A stretch of 64,000 nucleotides of DNA from Azonexus sp. GTDB lineage: Bacteria > Pseudomonadota > Gammaproteobacteria > Burkholderiales > Rhodocyclaceae. Under the pieces are notes generated by a model. The model ran no database searches. It was not told the origin of the DNA and saw nothing but the letters and a program-made list of their open reading frames with translations. Made by a program: the position numbers and the translations under genes. Positions 48,139 to 63,675 of the stretch are shown piece after piece. The stretch spans positions 62,001 to 126,000 of the forward strand of contig NZ_JAKLLH010000002.1 in the NCBI RefSeq assembly GCF_023150235.1. The letters are read 5' to 3'. Each line of letters begins with the position of its first letter. The stretch's first letter is position 1.

Positions 48139-49050
48139 ATGAACAGGAGCTTCGCTTCCATCCGCTCGCCGCGCACCATCGCTCTGATCGGCAGGTACCA
48201 CAGCCCCGAAATCGCAGAATCCCTGCGTCGGCTGGCCGAGTACCTGCACGAGAGAGGGGTTTCCGTTTTCATCGAGCGCGAAACTGCCGAGAATATCGGA
48301 CGCCAGGTCGATCTGACGCGCTGGGTCACTTGCGGTTTCAACGATATCGGCGCACACGCCGACCTGGCCATCGTCCTGGGGGGCGACGGCACCATGCTCA
48401 ATGCCGCACGACGCCTTGCCCGTTATTGTGTGCCGCTGGTCGGGGTCAATCAGGGGCGCCTCGGTTTCATGACCGATATCGGTCGCGACGACATGCTGAC
48501 CTGCATGGACGATTTGCTCGACGGTCGCTTTACCCCGGAAAAGCGCATGCTGCTGGCCGCTGAATTGATACGTGGCGGCCGTGAAATCGCCAATAACATG
48601 GCGCTCAACGATGTGGTCATCGACAAGGGCGCAATTGGCCGGATGATCGAGTTCGAGTTGTTCATCGACGGTGAATTCATCTACAACCTGCGCTCGGATG
48701 GCCTGATCGTATCGACTCCAACCGGTTCGACGGCCTATTCCCTGTCTGCCGGTGGCCCGATCCTGCACCCGACTCTGACCGGGATCGCTCTCGTTCCTCT
48801 CTGTCCGCACGCACTCAGCAATCGGCCGATCATTGTCAATGACAGCGCCGAAATCGAATTGCGTCTGGCACATGCCGATGACGCACGGGCGCACTTCGAC
48901 GGTCAGCTGACCCTGGATTTGCAGCCGGAAGACTGTATTCGATTGCGGCGTTCGGAATACACCATTTGTCTGCTCCACCCGCCGGGCTACAGCTATTTTG
49001 CGATGTTGCGGCAGAAACTGCACTGGAGCGAACGTCCCAAGGGGGTTTGA
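48139..49050 (+). CDS. nadK: NAD kinase
   Basis: Phosphorylates NAD to NADP. The 303-residue protein has the GGDGTML motif, [18 protein letters not shown] and [19 protein letters not shown] signatures. ATG 48139 gives the typical N-terminus; GTG 48121 is possible, and neither has a clear ribosome site. It is divergent from hrcA with a 63-nt gap, and its stop overlaps recN (TGATG). Confidence 0.96.
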   Translation: MNRSFASIRSPRTIALIGRYHSPEIAESLRRLAEYLHERGVSVFIERETAENIGRQVDLTRWVTCGFNDIGAHADLAIVLGGDGTMLNAARRLARYCVPLVGVNQGRLGFMTDIGRDDMLTCMDDLLDGRFTPEKRMLLAAELIRGGREIANNMALNDVVIDKGAIGRMIEFELFIDGEFIYNLRSDGLIVSTPTGSTAYSLSAGGPILHPTLTGIALVPLCPHALSNRPIIVNDSAEIELRLAHADDARAHFDGQLTLDLQPEDCIRLRRSEYTICLLHPPGYSYFAMLRQKLHWSERPKGV

Positions 49051-50711
49051 TGCTGCGCAGTCTGTCCATTCGCGATTTCGTGATCGTAGATCGTCTGGAG
49101 CTGGAGTTTCGCTCCGGTTTCGGGGCCTTGACCGGTGAAACGGGGGCTGGCAAGTCGATCCTGATCGATGCGCTGGCGCTGGCGCTGGGAGAGCGGGCCG
49201 ATCCCGGGGTGGTTCGTTCCGGCAGGGAGCGGGCTGAAATCGGGGCCGTATTCGATCTCGCAGCGCTGCCGGAAGTGCGGGATTGGCTGGTCGGGCATGA
49301 TTTCGCCGTCGATGACGAGCTGTTGCTGCGGCGCGTGGTCGATGCCGGAGGGCGTTCGCGGGCTTATATCAACGGTTCCGCGGCAACCGCGCAGCAATTG
49401 CGTGAAGTCGGTGACTACTTGGTCGATATTCACGGTCAACACGCGCATCAGTCACTTTTGCGCGCCGATGCGCAGCGCCAGTTGTTTGATCGGCATGCCG
49501 GGCTGTCCACCCTGGCGCGTCGTGTCGGTGAGGCCTGGCGTGAATGGCGCGATCTCCGGCAGGCTTTCGACCGTGCCAGCGCCGATTCGGCAAGCCTGCT
49601 GCGCGAGCGCGAGCAGTTGGAATGGCAGCTCGGCGAGCTCGAGCGCCTGGAGTTCACGGTCGACGAGTGGGATGCTCTGGAAATCGAGCAACGCCGCTTG
49701 GGGCATGCGGCCGGCCTGATTGATGGCGCCCAGTTTGCCCTGACGGTTTTGTCGGGGGAGGAGGGCGCTTGCGAGAAGCAGGTGGGGGGGGCGGTGGCGC
49801 GCTTGCAGGGGCTGATGGCCTTCGATCCGGTCCTGGCCGAGGTGGCTGGCTTGCTGCAATCGGTGCAGGCGGAGCTCGGCGAGGCGGTGTCGCAATTGCA
49901 GCGCTACATCGATCGAATCGATATCGATCCGCTCCGGCTGACCGAGGTGGAGCAGCGCATCGATGCCGTTCTGGCATTGGCGCGTCGTCATCGTGTCCAG
50001 CCCCCGGAACTGCCGACTCTCCAGGCCGACTGGCGACGGCGCCTGGAAGATCTGCGGGCGGCTGCCGATCTTCATGCACTGGAGCAGCGGGTGTTTATGC
50101 TGGAGGCTGCCTACCGAGCCCTGGCGGAAGAATTGTCCGTCGCACGGCGGGCGGCCGCGCAGGAAGTTGGTGCCGCGGTCAGCGCCATCATGCGCCAGCT
50201 GGCACTTGCTGCCGGGCGCTTCGAGGTGGCCTTGTTGCCTCTGGCTCAGCCGGCTCCGCATGGGCTTGAACAAGTCGAGTTCCGCATCGCCGGTCTCGCC
50301 GGCAGCGAAGCGCGTTCCCTGGCCAAGGTGGCTTCCGGCGGTGAGTTGTCGCGCATCAGTCTGGCCATCCAGGTACTCACCTCGCGTTCGGCCAGGGTTC
50401 CAACTCTGATTTTCGATGAGGTCGATGTTGGCATCGGCGGTGGCGTGGCTGAAATTGTCGGACGTTTGTTGCGCCAGTTGGGGGAGGAGCGGCAGGTGCT
50501 CTGTGTCACCCACTTGCCGCAGGTGGCGGCCCGGGCTGCGTGGCAGTGGCAGGTCAGCAAGTCCGGTCAGGATGATCGGGTCATCAGCTCGATTCGCGTT
50601 CTCGAAGACTCGGAACGGGTGGACGAAATCGCACGCATGCTGGGGGGGGTTGAAGTTACCGGGATTACACTCGCACATGCTCGTGAATTGCTGGCCTTGC
50701 CGCCGACGTGA
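49050..50711 (+). CDS. recN: DNA repair protein RecN
   Basis: SMC-like ATPase for double-strand break repair, 553 residues. [20 protein letters not shown] and Walker A GETGAGKS mark the N-terminal head, a coiled coil occupies about 170-380, and the C-terminal head has the signature [14 protein letters not shown] and Walker [13 protein letters not shown]. The start overlaps the nadK stop, as in many proteobacteria. Its end is only 7 nt from the end of the convergent transporter gene, with no hairpin between them. Confidence 0.97.
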   Translation: MLRSLSIRDFVIVDRLELEFRSGFGALTGETGAGKSILIDALALALGERADPGVVRSGRERAEIGAVFDLAALPEVRDWLVGHDFAVDDELLLRRVVDAGGRSRAYINGSAATAQQLREVGDYLVDIHGQHAHQSLLRADAQRQLFDRHAGLSTLARRVGEAWREWRDLRQAFDRASADSASLLREREQLEWQLGELERLEFTVDEWDALEIEQRRLGHAAGLIDGAQFALTVLSGEEGACEKQVGGAVARLQGLMAFDPVLAEVAGLLQSVQAELGEAVSQLQRYIDRIDIDPLRLTEVEQRIDAVLALARRHRVQPPELPTLQADWRRRLEDLRAAADLHALEQRVFMLEAAYRALAEELSVARRAAAQEVGAAVSAIMRQLALAAGRFEVALLPLAQPAPHGLEQVEFRIAGLAGSEARSLAKVASGGELSRISLAIQVLTSRSARVPTLIFDEVDVGIGGGVAEIVGRLLRQLGEERQVLCVTHLPQVAARAAWQWQVSKSGQDDRVISSIRVLEDSERVDEIARMLGGVEVTGITLAHARELLALPPT

Positions 50712-50718
50712 GCAGAGG

Positions 50719-51318
50719 TTAGAGAAGTCGGGCGAGGGCGTAAATGGACAGCAGGAGGAACAGTATCCCGCTACCGCGGTGAATCCAGGCCAGAGGGAGT
50801 TGCTTGAGATAGCGGCGGCCGGCATAAATGCCGATCAGCGAAGTCGTGCTCAAGGCCAGGGTGGCTCCACTCCAGACGGCGGTGGCTGCCTGTGTGCTTC
50901 CCAGACCGGCGACGGCAATCTGGGTCTTGTCGCCGAACTCGGCAAGGAAGATCATCAGGAAGGCGGTGGCGAAAATGCTGTGGCCCGGTTTTTCGACACA
51001 CTCCTCTTCGCCATCATCCGTGTGGCGTAGCGCGTGAATGCCGAAGGCTGCAAAAAGCAGGGCAACAGCAAGCGTCGTCAGCCAACTGGGGAGCCAGGCA
51101 GCAACTGCGGTACCGAAAAGGGTGGCCAGCAGGTTGAGCAGGGCAAACGCTGCGATAGCGCCCGTCGCAACCGGCAGGCCGCGGTGCCGCGAAGCCATGG
51201 TCATGCATACCAGCTGGCTTTTGTCGCCGAATTCTGCCAGTGAGATCAGGGCGAAGGTGGTGCCCGCCGAGGTTAGCCACTGAGCAGTGGCGCCTGCGGC
51301 CAGGTCGGGGATCGACAA
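50719..51318 (-). CDS. mneA: GDT1/TMEM165-family cation transporter (MneA-like)
   Basis: A 199-residue membrane protein with six predicted helices in two homologous halves, each carrying the UPF0016 signature: LAEFGDKSQL (about 27-36) and LAEFGDKTQI (about 125-134). Bacterial members such as Vibrio MneA export Mn2+, and eukaryotic ones move Ca2+/Mn2+. The first codon is TTG 51318, directly after the fur stop (TGA-TTG), so translation is probably coupled to fur. Manganese efflux is the favoured role; the ion is inferred. Confidence 0.85.
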   Translation of the reverse strand: MSIPDLAAGATAQWLTSAGTTFALISLAEFGDKSQLVCMTMASRHRGLPVATGAIAAFALLNLLATLFGTAVAAWLPSWLTTLAVALLFAAFGIHALRHTDDGEEECVEKPGHSIFATAFLMIFLAEFGDKTQIAVAGLGSTQAATAVWSGATLALSTTSLIGIYAGRRYLKQLPLAWIHRGSGILFLLLSIYALARLL

Positions 51319-51756
51319 TCAGCCGTCCCCGTTCTTGCGATGCGGGCAGGTGCTCTTGGTGCATTGAGCATAGAGATAGAGGGCGTGATCCTGAATGGCG
51401 AAGCCTCTTTCCTCGGCGATTGCATTTTGACGCTTTTCTATCTCCGGGTCGTAAAACTCCTCGACACGCCCGCAGTCGATACAGACCAAGTGATCGTGAT
51501 GCTTGCCACGATTGATCTCGAATACCGCCTTTCCAGATTCAAAAAAGTGCCGCTCGAGCAGGCCGGCCTGCTCGAATTGGGTCAGGACCCGGTAGACGGT
51601 CGCCAGTCCGATATCCATGTGTTCCGCAATCAGCAGACGGTAAACGTCTTCTGCAGCGAGATGACGCTGTTGGCTGTTCTCGAATAGCTCGAGAATCTTC
51701 AGGCGGGGAAAGGTGGCTTTCAGCCCGATGTTCTTCAGGCTTTGCGCATCGCTCAT
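51319..51756 (-). CDS. fur: Ferric uptake regulator
   Basis: Metal-dependent repressor of 145 residues. The winged helix ([47 protein letters not shown]) is followed by the metal-binding dimerisation domain with [11 protein letters not shown] and the second cysteine pair CTKSTC. Sequence is of the Fur rather than Zur type. It is divergent from bamE, the arrangement typical of betaproteobacteria. It is unusual in sharing a transcript with a manganese-type exporter, so a Mur-like input from Mn2+ should be considered. Confidence 0.96.
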   Translation of the reverse strand: MSDAQSLKNIGLKATFPRLKILELFENSQQRHLAAEDVYRLLIAEHMDIGLATVYRVLTQFEQAGLLERHFFESGKAVFEINRGKHHDHLVCIDCGRVEEFYDPEIEKRQNAIAEERGFAIQDHALYLYAQCTKSTCPHRKNGDG

Positions 51757-51849
51757 CGTGTATTTTCCGGAAAACGTGGCTCGGGGCCGTTGGGGATTTC
51801 GGGTATGATATAACGCTTCCCCGTCGTTTGAGAAACTCCGGAATTGAGC

Positions 51850-53144
<1,295 letters not shown>

Positions 53145-53169
53145 AGCCACCCGCGGGCGCCTTGCCGAT

Positions 53170-53199
53170 TTGCTTGATTAACGGCGTTTCGGGTAGAAT
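53170..53199 (+). promoter_or_regulatory. Possible carAB promoter
   Basis: TTGCTT (53170-53175), 18 nt, then TAGAAT (53194-53199), in the 139-nt dapB-carA gap. The match is moderate. No arginine or pyrimidine operator can be recognised. Confidence 0.4.
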
Positions 53200-53283
53200 T
53201 TGAAGGTTTGAAAGTACAAGCGGGGAGGCGCGAGCCTTCCCGCTTGGCACATGAATAAGCTGAAATTCCCAGGAGAGCCGGTC

Positions 53284-54441
53284 GTGTCCTTGTTGCCCTC
53301 ATTTTCCCCCGCCATTCTTGCCCTTGCCGACGGAACGGTTTTTCGCGGCCAGTCCATCGGCGCTGACGGCGTCACCAGCGGCGAAGTGGTATTCAATACC
53401 GCCATGTCGGGCTATCAGGAAATCCTTACCGATCCTTCCTATTGCCGTCAGATCGTGACGCTGACTTATCCGCACATCGGTAACACCGGTTGCAATGCGG
53501 AAGATTTCGAATCCAACGCGAACTACGCTGCCGGCCTGGTCATTCGTGACTTGCCACGGCGCGCTTCGAATTGGCGTTGTCAGGACGATTTGTCGTCCTA
53601 TTTGAAAAAACATGGCATTGTTGCCATCGCGGGTATCGATACTCGCAAATTGACCCGCATCCTGCGCGAAAAGGGTGCTCAGGCTGGCTGCATTCTCGCC
53701 GGTGAAGTCGACGAGTCCAAGGCCTTGGCGATGGCTCGCGCCTTCCCGGGGTTGGCTGGCATGGATCTGGCCAAGGTGGTTTCCGCCAAGGAAGGCTATG
53801 CCTGGAGTGAGGCGGAATGGACGCTGAAGGGCTACAAACAGCGCGGTGAAGAGCGTTTCCATGTGGTGGCCTACGACTTCGGCGTCAAGCGAAACATCCT
53901 GCGCATGCTGGCTGAACGTGGCGTCAAGCTGACGGTCGTGCCGGCGCAAACGCCGGCGGCTGACGTATTGGCGATGAAACCGGACGGCATTTTCCTGTCG
54001 AACGGTCCGGGTGACCCGGAACCGTGCGATTACGCGATCGCCGCGATCCGCGAATTCCTCGAGCGCGGTGTGCCGACTTTCGGTATCTGCCTGGGGCATC
54101 AGCTGTTGGCGCTCGCCTCTGGAGCCAAGACCCTGAAGATGAAATTCGGTCACCACGGCGCCAACCATCCGGTCAAGGACATGGATACCGGCCAGGTCCT
54201 GATCACCAGCCAGAACCACGGTTTTGCGGTCGATGCCGATTCGCTGCCGGCCAATCTGCGTCCCACCCACGTCTCGCTGTTCGACGGTTCCCTGCAAGGT
54301 ATTGCTCGCACCGACGTGCCGGCCTTCTCCTTCCAGGGGCACCCGGAAGCCAGTCCTGGTCCGCACGATGTGGCCTACCTTTTCGACCGCTTCCTCGACT
54401 GCATGACGCGCGGCGTCGCTGCGTTGAACCCCGCGCAATAA
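53284..54441 (+). CDS. carA: Carbamoyl-phosphate synthase small (glutaminase) subunit
   Basis: Provides ammonia from glutamine to CarB for arginine and pyrimidine synthesis. Start chosen at GTG 53284, which sits 8 nt after AGGAG and matches known N-termini ([16 protein letters not shown]); the frame is open from ATG 53251. The N-terminal domain has [21 protein letters not shown] and TYPHIGNTG; the glutaminase domain has [12 protein letters not shown] with the catalytic Cys and [11 protein letters not shown] with the His-Glu pair. 385 residues, 24 nt before carB. Confidence 0.96.
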   Translation: MSLLPSFSPAILALADGTVFRGQSIGADGVTSGEVVFNTAMSGYQEILTDPSYCRQIVTLTYPHIGNTGCNAEDFESNANYAAGLVIRDLPRRASNWRCQDDLSSYLKKHGIVAIAGIDTRKLTRILREKGAQAGCILAGEVDESKALAMARAFPGLAGMDLAKVVSAKEGYAWSEAEWTLKGYKQRGEERFHVVAYDFGVKRNILRMLAERGVKLTVVPAQTPAADVLAMKPDGIFLSNGPGDPEPCDYAIAAIREFLERGVPTFGICLGHQLLALASGAKTLKMKFGHHGANHPVKDMDTGQVLITSQNHGFAVDADSLPANLRPTHVSLFDGSLQGIARTDVPAFSFQGHPEASPGPHDVAYLFDRFLDCMTRGVAALNPAQ

Positions 54442-54465
54442 GCGGCACAGAGAGAGAGATACAAG

Positions 54466-57672
<3,207 letters not shown>

Positions 57673-57682
57673 TCGTTGCTTC

Positions 57683-57725
57683 AACCGCCGGGTCGCCCTT
57701 TGCGGGCGCCGGCGGTTTTGCTTTT
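57683..57725 (+). terminator. Terminator after carB
   Basis: AACCGCCGG (57683-57691) pairs with CCGGCGGTT (57709-57717), with an inner CGCCC/GGGCG stem, followed by TTTTGCTTTTT. Good Rho-independent terminator; greA has its own ribosome site just beyond. Confidence 0.85.
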
Positions 57726-57738
57726 TCGAGGGAAAAAG

Positions 57739-58215
57739 ATGAATAAAGTACCGTTGACCGTAAAAGGCGCAGAAAGACTGCGGGAAGAGTTGCATCGGCT
57801 GAAAACTGTCGAGCGCCCGAGCGTGATTGCCGCTATCGCCGAAGCGCGCTCGCATGGTGATCTTTCCGAAAATGCCGAATACGATGCGGCCAAGGAGCGC
57901 CAGGGTTTTATCGAAGGCCGCATCCAGGAAGTCGAGGGTAAGCTGTCGAATGCCCAAATCATCGACCCGCAGTTGCTCGATGCCGATGGGCGCTGTGTTT
58001 TCGGCGCTACGGCCGAGATCGAGGACCAGGATTCCGGCGATGTCGTGACTTACCAGATCGTTGGCGAAGACGAGGCCGAGATCAAGGAGGGCAAGATTTC
58101 CGTTAGCTCACCGATGGCGCGGGCACTGATCGGGAAGTACGTGGGCGATATTGCCCAGGTACAGGCTCCGGGCGGACTGCGTGAATACGAAATCCTTGAT
58201 ATTCGATACGAGTAA
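57739..58215 (+). CDS. greA: Transcription elongation factor GreA
   Basis: Rescues backtracked RNA polymerase by stimulating transcript cleavage. The start was set at ATG 57739 ([18 protein letters not shown]) behind GAGGGAAAAAG; the longer open frame runs into the terminator. It has 158 residues: the coiled-coil N-domain with the acidic tip [18 protein letters not shown] and the FKBP-like C-domain ([26 protein letters not shown]). A 182-nt gap with a hairpin separates it from yhbY. Confidence 0.97.
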   Translation: MNKVPLTVKGAERLREELHRLKTVERPSVIAAIAEARSHGDLSENAEYDAAKERQGFIEGRIQEVEGKLSNAQIIDPQLLDADGRCVFGATAEIEDQDSGDVVTYQIVGEDEAEIKEGKISVSSPMARALIGKYVGDIAQVQAPGGLREYEILDIRYE

Positions 58216-58264
58216 AGAGGCGTTGTTCCGGGAGCAGGCTTGTCGCCATTGGCCGGGCCAGCAG

Positions 58265-58300
58265 AGGGAAAACCGGGCTGAGCAAGATATTCAGCCCGGG
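58265..58300 (-). terminator. Hairpin in the greA-yhbY convergent gap
   Basis: CCGGGCTGA (58272-58280) and TCAGCCCGG (58290-58298) form a 9-bp stem. On the - strand it is followed by TTTTCCC, so it can terminate yhbY transcription, about 100 nt beyond its stop. On the + strand there is no T-run. The remainder of the gap (58301-58397) holds nothing I recognise. Confidence 0.6.
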
Positions 58301-58397
58301 GTGAGCATGCGAGGCAGGCGGCAGACGGCACGGATGGCAGCAAGTCGGGCCTGGCTGCCACGGGTGCCCGCTTCCTTGGGGCTGAGGTGCTTTGTTC

Positions 58398-58742
58398 TTA
58401 GCCCTGGAAACTGCGTTTGGTGCGCCTCGGGGTGGTACGCTGCGGTCTGCGTACCGGCTTTTGATCCTGGGGTATCGGGCGCCAGACGACCAGCAATTTG
58501 CCGATATGTTGTACCGGGGCGGCACCTAGTTCCTCGCAGATGCGATCATAGCAGGCGATGCGATTCTCACGGCTGTCGCCATAAACCCGGATCTTGATCA
58601 ATTCGTGGGCTTTGAGGCAGATGTCGATTTCCCGCATGACGGCATCGGTCAGTCCGTTTTCTTCCGAAATGGAGACCACCGGGTTCAGACTGTGGGCGCG
58701 GGCTTTCAGTTCGCGGCGCTCTATGGGCGATAATTGCAGCAT
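58398..58742 (-). CDS. yhbY: CRM-domain RNA-binding protein YhbY
   Basis: A 114-residue protein of the YhbY family, associated with pre-50S ribosomal particles. It starts LQLSPIERRELKARAHSLNPVVSISEENGLTDAV and contains the CRM-domain GxxG-like turn region with HELIKIRVYGDSRENR. The C-terminal tail is basic (RRPQRTTPRRTKR). It is divergent from rlmE with a 34-nt gap, the common yhbY/rlmE-ftsH arrangement. Confidence 0.95.
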   Translation of the reverse strand: MLQLSPIERRELKARAHSLNPVVSISEENGLTDAVMREIDICLKAHELIKIRVYGDSRENRIACYDRICEELGAAPVQHIGKLLVVWRPIPQDQKPVRRPQRTTPRRTKRSFQG

Positions 58743-58776
58743 TGTTTAAAACCTTTCAAAAACCGTATTTTACCGA

Positions 58777-59394
58777 ATGAAAAGAACCCGGACCAGCAAG
58801 GCGTGGATGCAGGAGCACGTCAACGACCCTTATGTGCAGTTGGCCAGAAAGGAAGGCTGGCGTTCGCGGGCTGCTTTCAAGCTGATGGAGATCGACGACA
58901 AGGATAAGCTGCTCAGGCGCGGCGAGGTAGTGGTCGACCTCGGGGCCACACCGGGAGGGTGGTCACAGGTGGCCGTCAAGCGGGTGGGCGCCGAAGGCAT
59001 GGTGATTGCGCTCGACCTGCTCGAAATGGAGCCTCTGCACGGCGTACACTTCATCCAGGGCGACTTCCGCGAGGATGAGGTGCTGGCGCAATTGGAGTCC
59101 TGTGTGGGTGACCGTCGGGTTGGCTTGGTCATGTCGGACATGGCGCCGAACATGTCTGGTGTGCCGCTGGTCGATCAGGCGCGAGTGATGCATCTGGCCG
59201 AGCTGGGGCTTGAATTCGCGAAAGAGCATTTGAAACCGGATGGTGCATTTCTGGTCAAAGTGTTTCAGGGAAGCGACTACGATGCTTTTCTGAGCTTGAT
59301 GCGTGCTGCTTTCAAGACCGTTCAGGTGAGGAAACCCGATGCTTCCCGTGATCGCAGTCCGGAGTTGTATTTGCTGGGCCGTGTCTTGCGTTGA
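58777..59394 (+). CDS. rlmE: 23S rRNA 2'-O-ribose U2552 methyltransferase
   Basis: SAM-dependent methyltransferase of the 50S subunit, also called RrmJ or FtsJ, and heat-inducible in E. coli. The 205-residue protein has the SAM loop [16 protein letters not shown], the catalytic [10 protein letters not shown] and [14 protein letters not shown] with the catalytic Lys, as well as [18 protein letters not shown] near the N-terminus. It precedes ftsH by 56 nt, as in most proteobacteria. Confidence 0.97.
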   Translation: MKRTRTSKAWMQEHVNDPYVQLARKEGWRSRAAFKLMEIDDKDKLLRRGEVVVDLGATPGGWSQVAVKRVGAEGMVIALDLLEMEPLHGVHFIQGDFREDEVLAQLESCVGDRRVGLVMSDMAPNMSGVPLVDQARVMHLAELGLEFAKEHLKPDGAFLVKVFQGSDYDAFLSLMRAAFKTVQVRKPDASRDRSPELYLLGRVLR

Positions 59395-59450
59395 AAGTTT
59401 TGTTTAGAATGTCGTTTTTTTCGCTCGACGTTGGATAGAGGAGAGCAGGC

Positions 59451-61334
59451 TTGAACAACATGTTCAAAAATCTTGCGGTCTGGCTGGTGATCGGCCTGGT
59501 GTTGATGACCGTTTTCAATCAGTTCAATAGCCGTCAGGTACCGAACGGATCGGTCGAATACTCCCAGTTCATTGAGGAGGTCAAGCAGGGGCGAATCTCC
59601 AAGGTGGTGATGGAGGGGCGAACCCTGAAGGCAACGACGAGCGAGGGTAAACGGATCACTTCCTACGCGCCGCCCGATCTTTGGCTGGTCTCGGACTTGC
59701 TGAAAAATGGCGTCAAGATCGAGGCGAGGCCGGAAGAAGAGCCCTCTTTCCTGATGAATATCTTCGTCAGTTGGTTCCCCATGCTGCTCCTGATCGGTGT
59801 CTGGGTGTTCTTCATGCGCCAGATGCAGGGAGGAGGCAAGGGAGGTGCCTTCTCTTTCGGCAAGTCGCGTGCGCGGATGATGGATGAGGCACAAAATACG
59901 GTGACCTTTGTCGATGTTGCTGGCTGTGACGAGGCTAAGGAGGAGGTCCAGGAGTTGGTTGACTTCCTGCGCGATCCGTCGAAATTTCAGAAGCTCGGTG
60001 GGCGTATTCCCAAGGGTGTGCTGATGGTCGGCAATCCTGGTACCGGCAAGACCCTGCTGGCGAAGGCCATTGCTGGCGAGGCCAAGGTGCCCTTCTTCTC
60101 GATCTCCGGTTCCGATTTCGTTGAAATGTTTGTCGGTGTCGGCGCCGCGCGTGTCCGCGACATGTTCGAGAATGCGAAGAAGCACGCGCCGTGCATTATC
60201 TTCATCGACGAAATCGATGCGGTCGGTCGGCATCGTGGTGCGGGTCTCGGAGGCGGTAACGACGAGCGCGAACAAACCTTGAACCAGTTGCTGGTCGAGA
60301 TGGATGGTTTCGAGGGGCACTCCGGGATCATCGTAATTGCCGCAACCAATCGGCCCGATATTCTCGATCCGGCACTCCTGCGGCCTGGTCGCTTCGATCG
60401 CCAGGTGGTGGTTCCCCTGCCCGATATTCGTGGCCGCGAGGAAATTCTTAAAGTTCATATGCGTAAGGTGCCGATTTCCGGGGATGTCAAGGCAGATATC
60501 ATTGCTCGCGGTACTCCAGGATTTTCCGGGGCCGATCTGGCAAACTTGGTGAATGAGGCTGCCTTGTTCGCGGCTCGTCGGAACAAGCGCCTGGTCGATA
60601 TGGACGACTTCGAGATGGCCAAGGACAAAATCATGATGGGGGCCGAGCGCCGCAGCATGGTAATGACCGAGGAAGAGAAGATGAACACCGCCTACCACGA
60701 ATCTGGTCATGCCGTTGTCGCCAAACTGGTGCCGAAGTCCGACCCTGTGCATAAGGTTACGATCATCCCTCGTGGTCGCGCGCTGGGCTTGACCATGCAG
60801 TTGCCCGAGCAGGATCGCTATGCTTACGACAGGGAGTATCTGTTGTCGCGTATTGCCGTGTTGTTTGGTGGTCGTATTGCTGAAGAGTTGTTCATGAACC
60901 AGATGACGACCGGGGCTTCCAATGATTTCGAGCGGGCAACCTCGATGGCACGCGATATGGTCACCCGCTATGGGATGTCTGAGCTTGGTGTAATGGTCTA
61001 CGGTGAGAACGAGGGGGAGGTTTTCCTCGGTCGCTCCGTCACTCAGCACAAGAATGTTTCCGAAGCGACGATGCAGAAAGTTGATGCGGAGATTCGTCGC
61101 ATCATCGATCAGCAGTACGCCCTGGCTCGCCAGTTGCTGGAAGAGAATCGCGACAAGGTGGAGGCCATGACCAAGGCGCTGCTTGATTGGGAGACTATTG
61201 ATGCCGATCAGATTGACGACATCATGGGCGGTCGCCCGCCGCGGTCACCGCGCCCGTCATCCGGATCTCGGACAACGGGTGGGGCCTCGAACTCTTCGCC
61301 TGATGCGGAGCCAAGTGCGACTCCGGCCGTCTGA
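59451..61334 (+). CDS. ftsH: ATP-dependent zinc metalloprotease FtsH
   Basis: Membrane-anchored AAA protease for quality control and for turnover of regulators such as LpxC and sigma-32 in E. coli. TM1 lies at about 7-24 and TM2 at about 100-120, on either side of a small periplasmic domain. The AAA module has Walker A GNPGTGKT, Walker [12 protein letters not shown] and the [23 protein letters not shown]. The zinc motif is HESGH. TTG 59451, 7 nt after GGAG, is the better start than ATG 59460. 627 residues, followed by a strong terminator. Confidence 0.98.
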   Translation: MNNMFKNLAVWLVIGLVLMTVFNQFNSRQVPNGSVEYSQFIEEVKQGRISKVVMEGRTLKATTSEGKRITSYAPPDLWLVSDLLKNGVKIEARPEEEPSFLMNIFVSWFPMLLLIGVWVFFMRQMQGGGKGGAFSFGKSRARMMDEAQNTVTFVDVAGCDEAKEEVQELVDFLRDPSKFQKLGGRIPKGVLMVGNPGTGKTLLAKAIAGEAKVPFFSISGSDFVEMFVGVGAARVRDMFENAKKHAPCIIFIDEIDAVGRHRGAGLGGGNDEREQTLNQLLVEMDGFEGHSGIIVIAATNRPDILDPALLRPGRFDRQVVVPLPDIRGREEILKVHMRKVPISGDVKADIIARGTPGFSGADLANLVNEAALFAARRNKRLVDMDDFEMAKDKIMMGAERRSMVMTEEEKMNTAYHESGHAVVAKLVPKSDPVHKVTIIPRGRALGLTMQLPEQDRYAYDREYLLSRIAVLFGGRIAEELFMNQMTTGASNDFERATSMARDMVTRYGMSELGVMVYGENEGEVFLGRSVTQHKNVSEATMQKVDAEIRRIIDQQYALARQLLEENRDKVEAMTKALLDWETIDADQIDDIMGGRPPRSPRPSSGSRTTGGASNSSPDAEPSATPAV

Positions 61335-61354
61335 GTAATTCCGGAAAACTATTT

Positions 61355-61386
61355 GCCGGGAGCCGTGTGCTCCCGGTTTTTCTTTT
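61355..61386 (+). terminator. Terminator after ftsH
   Basis: CCGGGAGC-CGTGT-GCTCCCGG followed by TTTTTCTTTTT, 21 nt after the ftsH stop. One of the strongest terminators in the window. folP begins 15 nt later, so folP-glmM needs a promoter overlapping it or read-through. Confidence 0.9.
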
Positions 61387-61400
61387 TGGGAGAGGCCAAC

Positions 61401-62237
61401 TTGCTGCGTTGTGGAAAATACCGCTTGTCACTTGAGCGCCCCTTGTTGATGGGGATCGTGAACCTGACCCCGGACTCGTTTTCCGGGGATGGCGTCGGGG
61501 CATCGGTCGGGCTGGCCGTTGCTCACGCCCATGCACAATTTCAGGCGGGAGCGGATATTCTCGACCTTGGTGCTGAATCGACACGACCGGGGGCCCCGGT
61601 GGTTACGGAAGAAGAAGAATTGGCGCGCTTGCTGCCCGTTTTGCGCGAGGTGCTTGCTTGGGATGTTCCTGTTTCCGTCGATACCTATAAACCGGCGGTA
61701 ATGCGTGCTGCCTTGGAATTGGGATGCTCGATGATCAACGATATCTCCGGCTTGCGTCATCCGGAGGCATTGGCTCTTGTTTCTCGCTCCGATTGTGCGC
61801 TGTGCCTGATGCACATGCAGGGGACGCCGGGTAGCATGCAGGATAACCCGTGTTACCAGGATGTCGTGAGTGAGGTTAATGCTGGATTGCTGGAGGCGGC
61901 GGAGCGTTGTCGTGCCGCCGGGGTTGCTGCGGATCGCTTGCTTCTCGATCCGGGTTTCGGCTTTGGAAAAACCGTGGAACACAATATTTCACTTTTTCGT
62001 GGGTTGACCGTGACAGCGGCACAGGGGTATCCGGTTCTCGTTGGGGTTTCACGTAAAAGCATGCTCGGTGCGATTACCGGTCGTCCCATGGCGCAGCGGA
62101 TGCCGGCGAGTGTCGCTGCTGCATTGCTGGCGGCGCAGAGTGGAGCAGCCGTCCTGCGAGTGCACGATGTGGCCGCAACTCGCGATGCATTGGCGGTTTG
62201 GCGGGCCATCGGTTTTCAAGGGGAAGGCAATGTCTAG
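61401..62237 (+). CDS. folP: Dihydropteroate synthase
   Basis: Joins p-aminobenzoate to dihydropterin pyrophosphate; target of sulfonamides. TTG 61401 behind GGGAGAGG gives 278 residues and the normal spacing to [17 protein letters not shown]. Further signatures are [56 protein letters not shown] and [10 protein letters not shown]. The last 8 bases overlap glmM. The ftsH-folP-glmM order is as in E. coli. Confidence 0.97.
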   Translation: MLRCGKYRLSLERPLLMGIVNLTPDSFSGDGVGASVGLAVAHAHAQFQAGADILDLGAESTRPGAPVVTEEEELARLLPVLREVLAWDVPVSVDTYKPAVMRAALELGCSMINDISGLRHPEALALVSRSDCALCLMHMQGTPGSMQDNPCYQDVVSEVNAGLLEAAERCRAAGVAADRLLLDPGFGFGKTVEHNISLFRGLTVTAAQGYPVLVGVSRKSMLGAITGRPMAQRMPASVAAALLAAQSGAAVLRVHDVAATRDALAVWRAIGFQGEGNV

Positions 62238-63588
62238 GAAGTATTTCGGTACCGATGGTGTGCGTGGTCGAGTTGGTCTGGCGCCGATTACGCCGGAATT
62301 TGTCATGCGCCTCGGGTATGCCGCGGGGCAGGTGCTTCGTGAAAATTTTTCCGTTCATGGGGAAAGACCGACGGTGCTGATCGGCAAGGATACGAGACTT
62401 TCCGGTTATATGCTGGAGTCGGCCCTGGAGGCGGGTTTTTCCGCTGCCGGGGTTGATGTCTGTCTGGTCGGGCCCTTGCCAACACCGGCGATTGCCTATT
62501 TGACCAGGGCTCTGAGACTGCAGGCGGGGGTGGTTATTTCTGCCTCGCACAATCCTTATCCTGATAATGGAATCAAATTTTTTTCTGCCCAGGGAACAAA
62601 GTTACCTGATGCGACTGAACTAGCTATCGAGGCGAGGTTGGAGGAGCCTCTGGGGTGTGTCGCATCTGCAGATCTCGGGCGTGCCAAGCGAATTGATGAT
62701 GCCCGGGGACGTTATATCGAGTTCTGCAAGAGTACTTTCCCCGGTGAGCTCGATTTGCGGGGGATGAAAATTGTTGTTGATTGCGCACATGGTGCAGCCT
62801 ATCAGACCGCTCCCAGTGTTTTTCATGAACTAGGGGCGGAGGTGATTTCCATAGGCGTTCAGCCGAATGGCTTGAACATCAATGCCGGATGCGGCGCTAC
62901 GGCTCCGGCTGCCCTGATTGAGTCGGTGCGGGCTAATGGGGCGGATATGGGGCTTGCACTGGATGGCGACGCTGATCGTATTCAGATGGTTGATGCCGAG
63001 GGCGCTTTGTATGATGGAGATCAGTTGCTGTACGCAATTGTTCGGCAGCGCGCGCAATCGGGAAATGTGACGGGAGTGGTTGGAACCCTGATGTCCAACT
63101 TGGCATTGGAGCATGCGTTCGAGCGTATGAACATCCCTTTTGTCAGGGCTGCGGTGGGTGATCGTTATGTTCTCGAGATGTTGCATGCCCGGGGGTGGCT
63201 CTATGGCGGTGAGAACTCAGGGCATATCCTGACCCTGGATAGGCATAGCACCGGAGATGGAACGGTTGCTGCCTTGCAGGTGCTGGCAGCAATGCGGCAG
63301 CAGGAGAGGGGATTGTGTGAGCTCCTGTCGGATCTGCATCTGTATCCGCAGAACATGGTCAATGTGCCGGTGTCGGGTAATCGTCGCTGGCAGGATTCGC
63401 CGGTGGTAGTGGCTGCTCTGGCGGAGGTGGAGGCAAGAATGTCCGGGCGTGGCAGAGTGTTGCTGCGTGCTTCGGGTACGGAACCGGTTTTGAGGGTCAT
63501 GGTGGAAGGGGAGTCTGCGGAGGACGTGCGGAACGAAGCACAGGGATTGGCGGAGTTGGTTCGCAATGCTTTGGGCGGGGCTGTCTGA
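62230..63588 (+). CDS. glmM: Phosphoglucosamine mutase
   Basis: Converts glucosamine-6-phosphate to glucosamine-1-phosphate for UDP-GlcNAc. The 452-residue protein starts at ATG 62230 ([14 protein letters not shown]), inside the folP end. The phosphoserine loop is [18 protein letters not shown], the metal loop [13 protein letters not shown], the sugar loop GGENSGHI and the phosphate-binding loop [15 protein letters not shown]. tpiA follows behind a clear promoter. Confidence 0.98.
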   Translation: MSRKYFGTDGVRGRVGLAPITPEFVMRLGYAAGQVLRENFSVHGERPTVLIGKDTRLSGYMLESALEAGFSAAGVDVCLVGPLPTPAIAYLTRALRLQAGVVISASHNPYPDNGIKFFSAQGTKLPDATELAIEARLEEPLGCVASADLGRAKRIDDARGRYIEFCKSTFPGELDLRGMKIVVDCAHGAAYQTAPSVFHELGAEVISIGVQPNGLNINAGCGATAPAALIESVRANGADMGLALDGDADRIQMVDAEGALYDGDQLLYAIVRQRAQSGNVTGVVGTLMSNLALEHAFERMNIPFVRAAVGDRYVLEMLHARGWLYGGENSGHILTLDRHSTGDGTVAALQVLAAMRQQERGLCELLSDLHLYPQNMVNVPVSGNRRWQDSPVVVAALAEVEARMSGRGRVLLRASGTEPVLRVMVEGESAEDVRNEAQGLAELVRNALGGAV

Positions 63589-63612
63589 TGTCCTTGATCA
63601 ACCGTGGTTTTC

Positions 63613-63642
63613 TTGACCGGCATTTTTCCGGCTCTGTATAAT
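63613..63642 (+). promoter_or_regulatory. Sigma-70 promoter of tpiA
   Basis: TTGACC (63613-63618), an 18-nt spacer and a perfect TATAAT (63637-63642) in the 87-nt glmM-tpiA gap. Transcription would start near 63649, about 25 nt ahead of the tpiA ATG. Confidence 0.7.
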
Positions 63643-63675
63643 CAGCAGGTTTTTCCTGCGAAAAGAGTGCGGATG

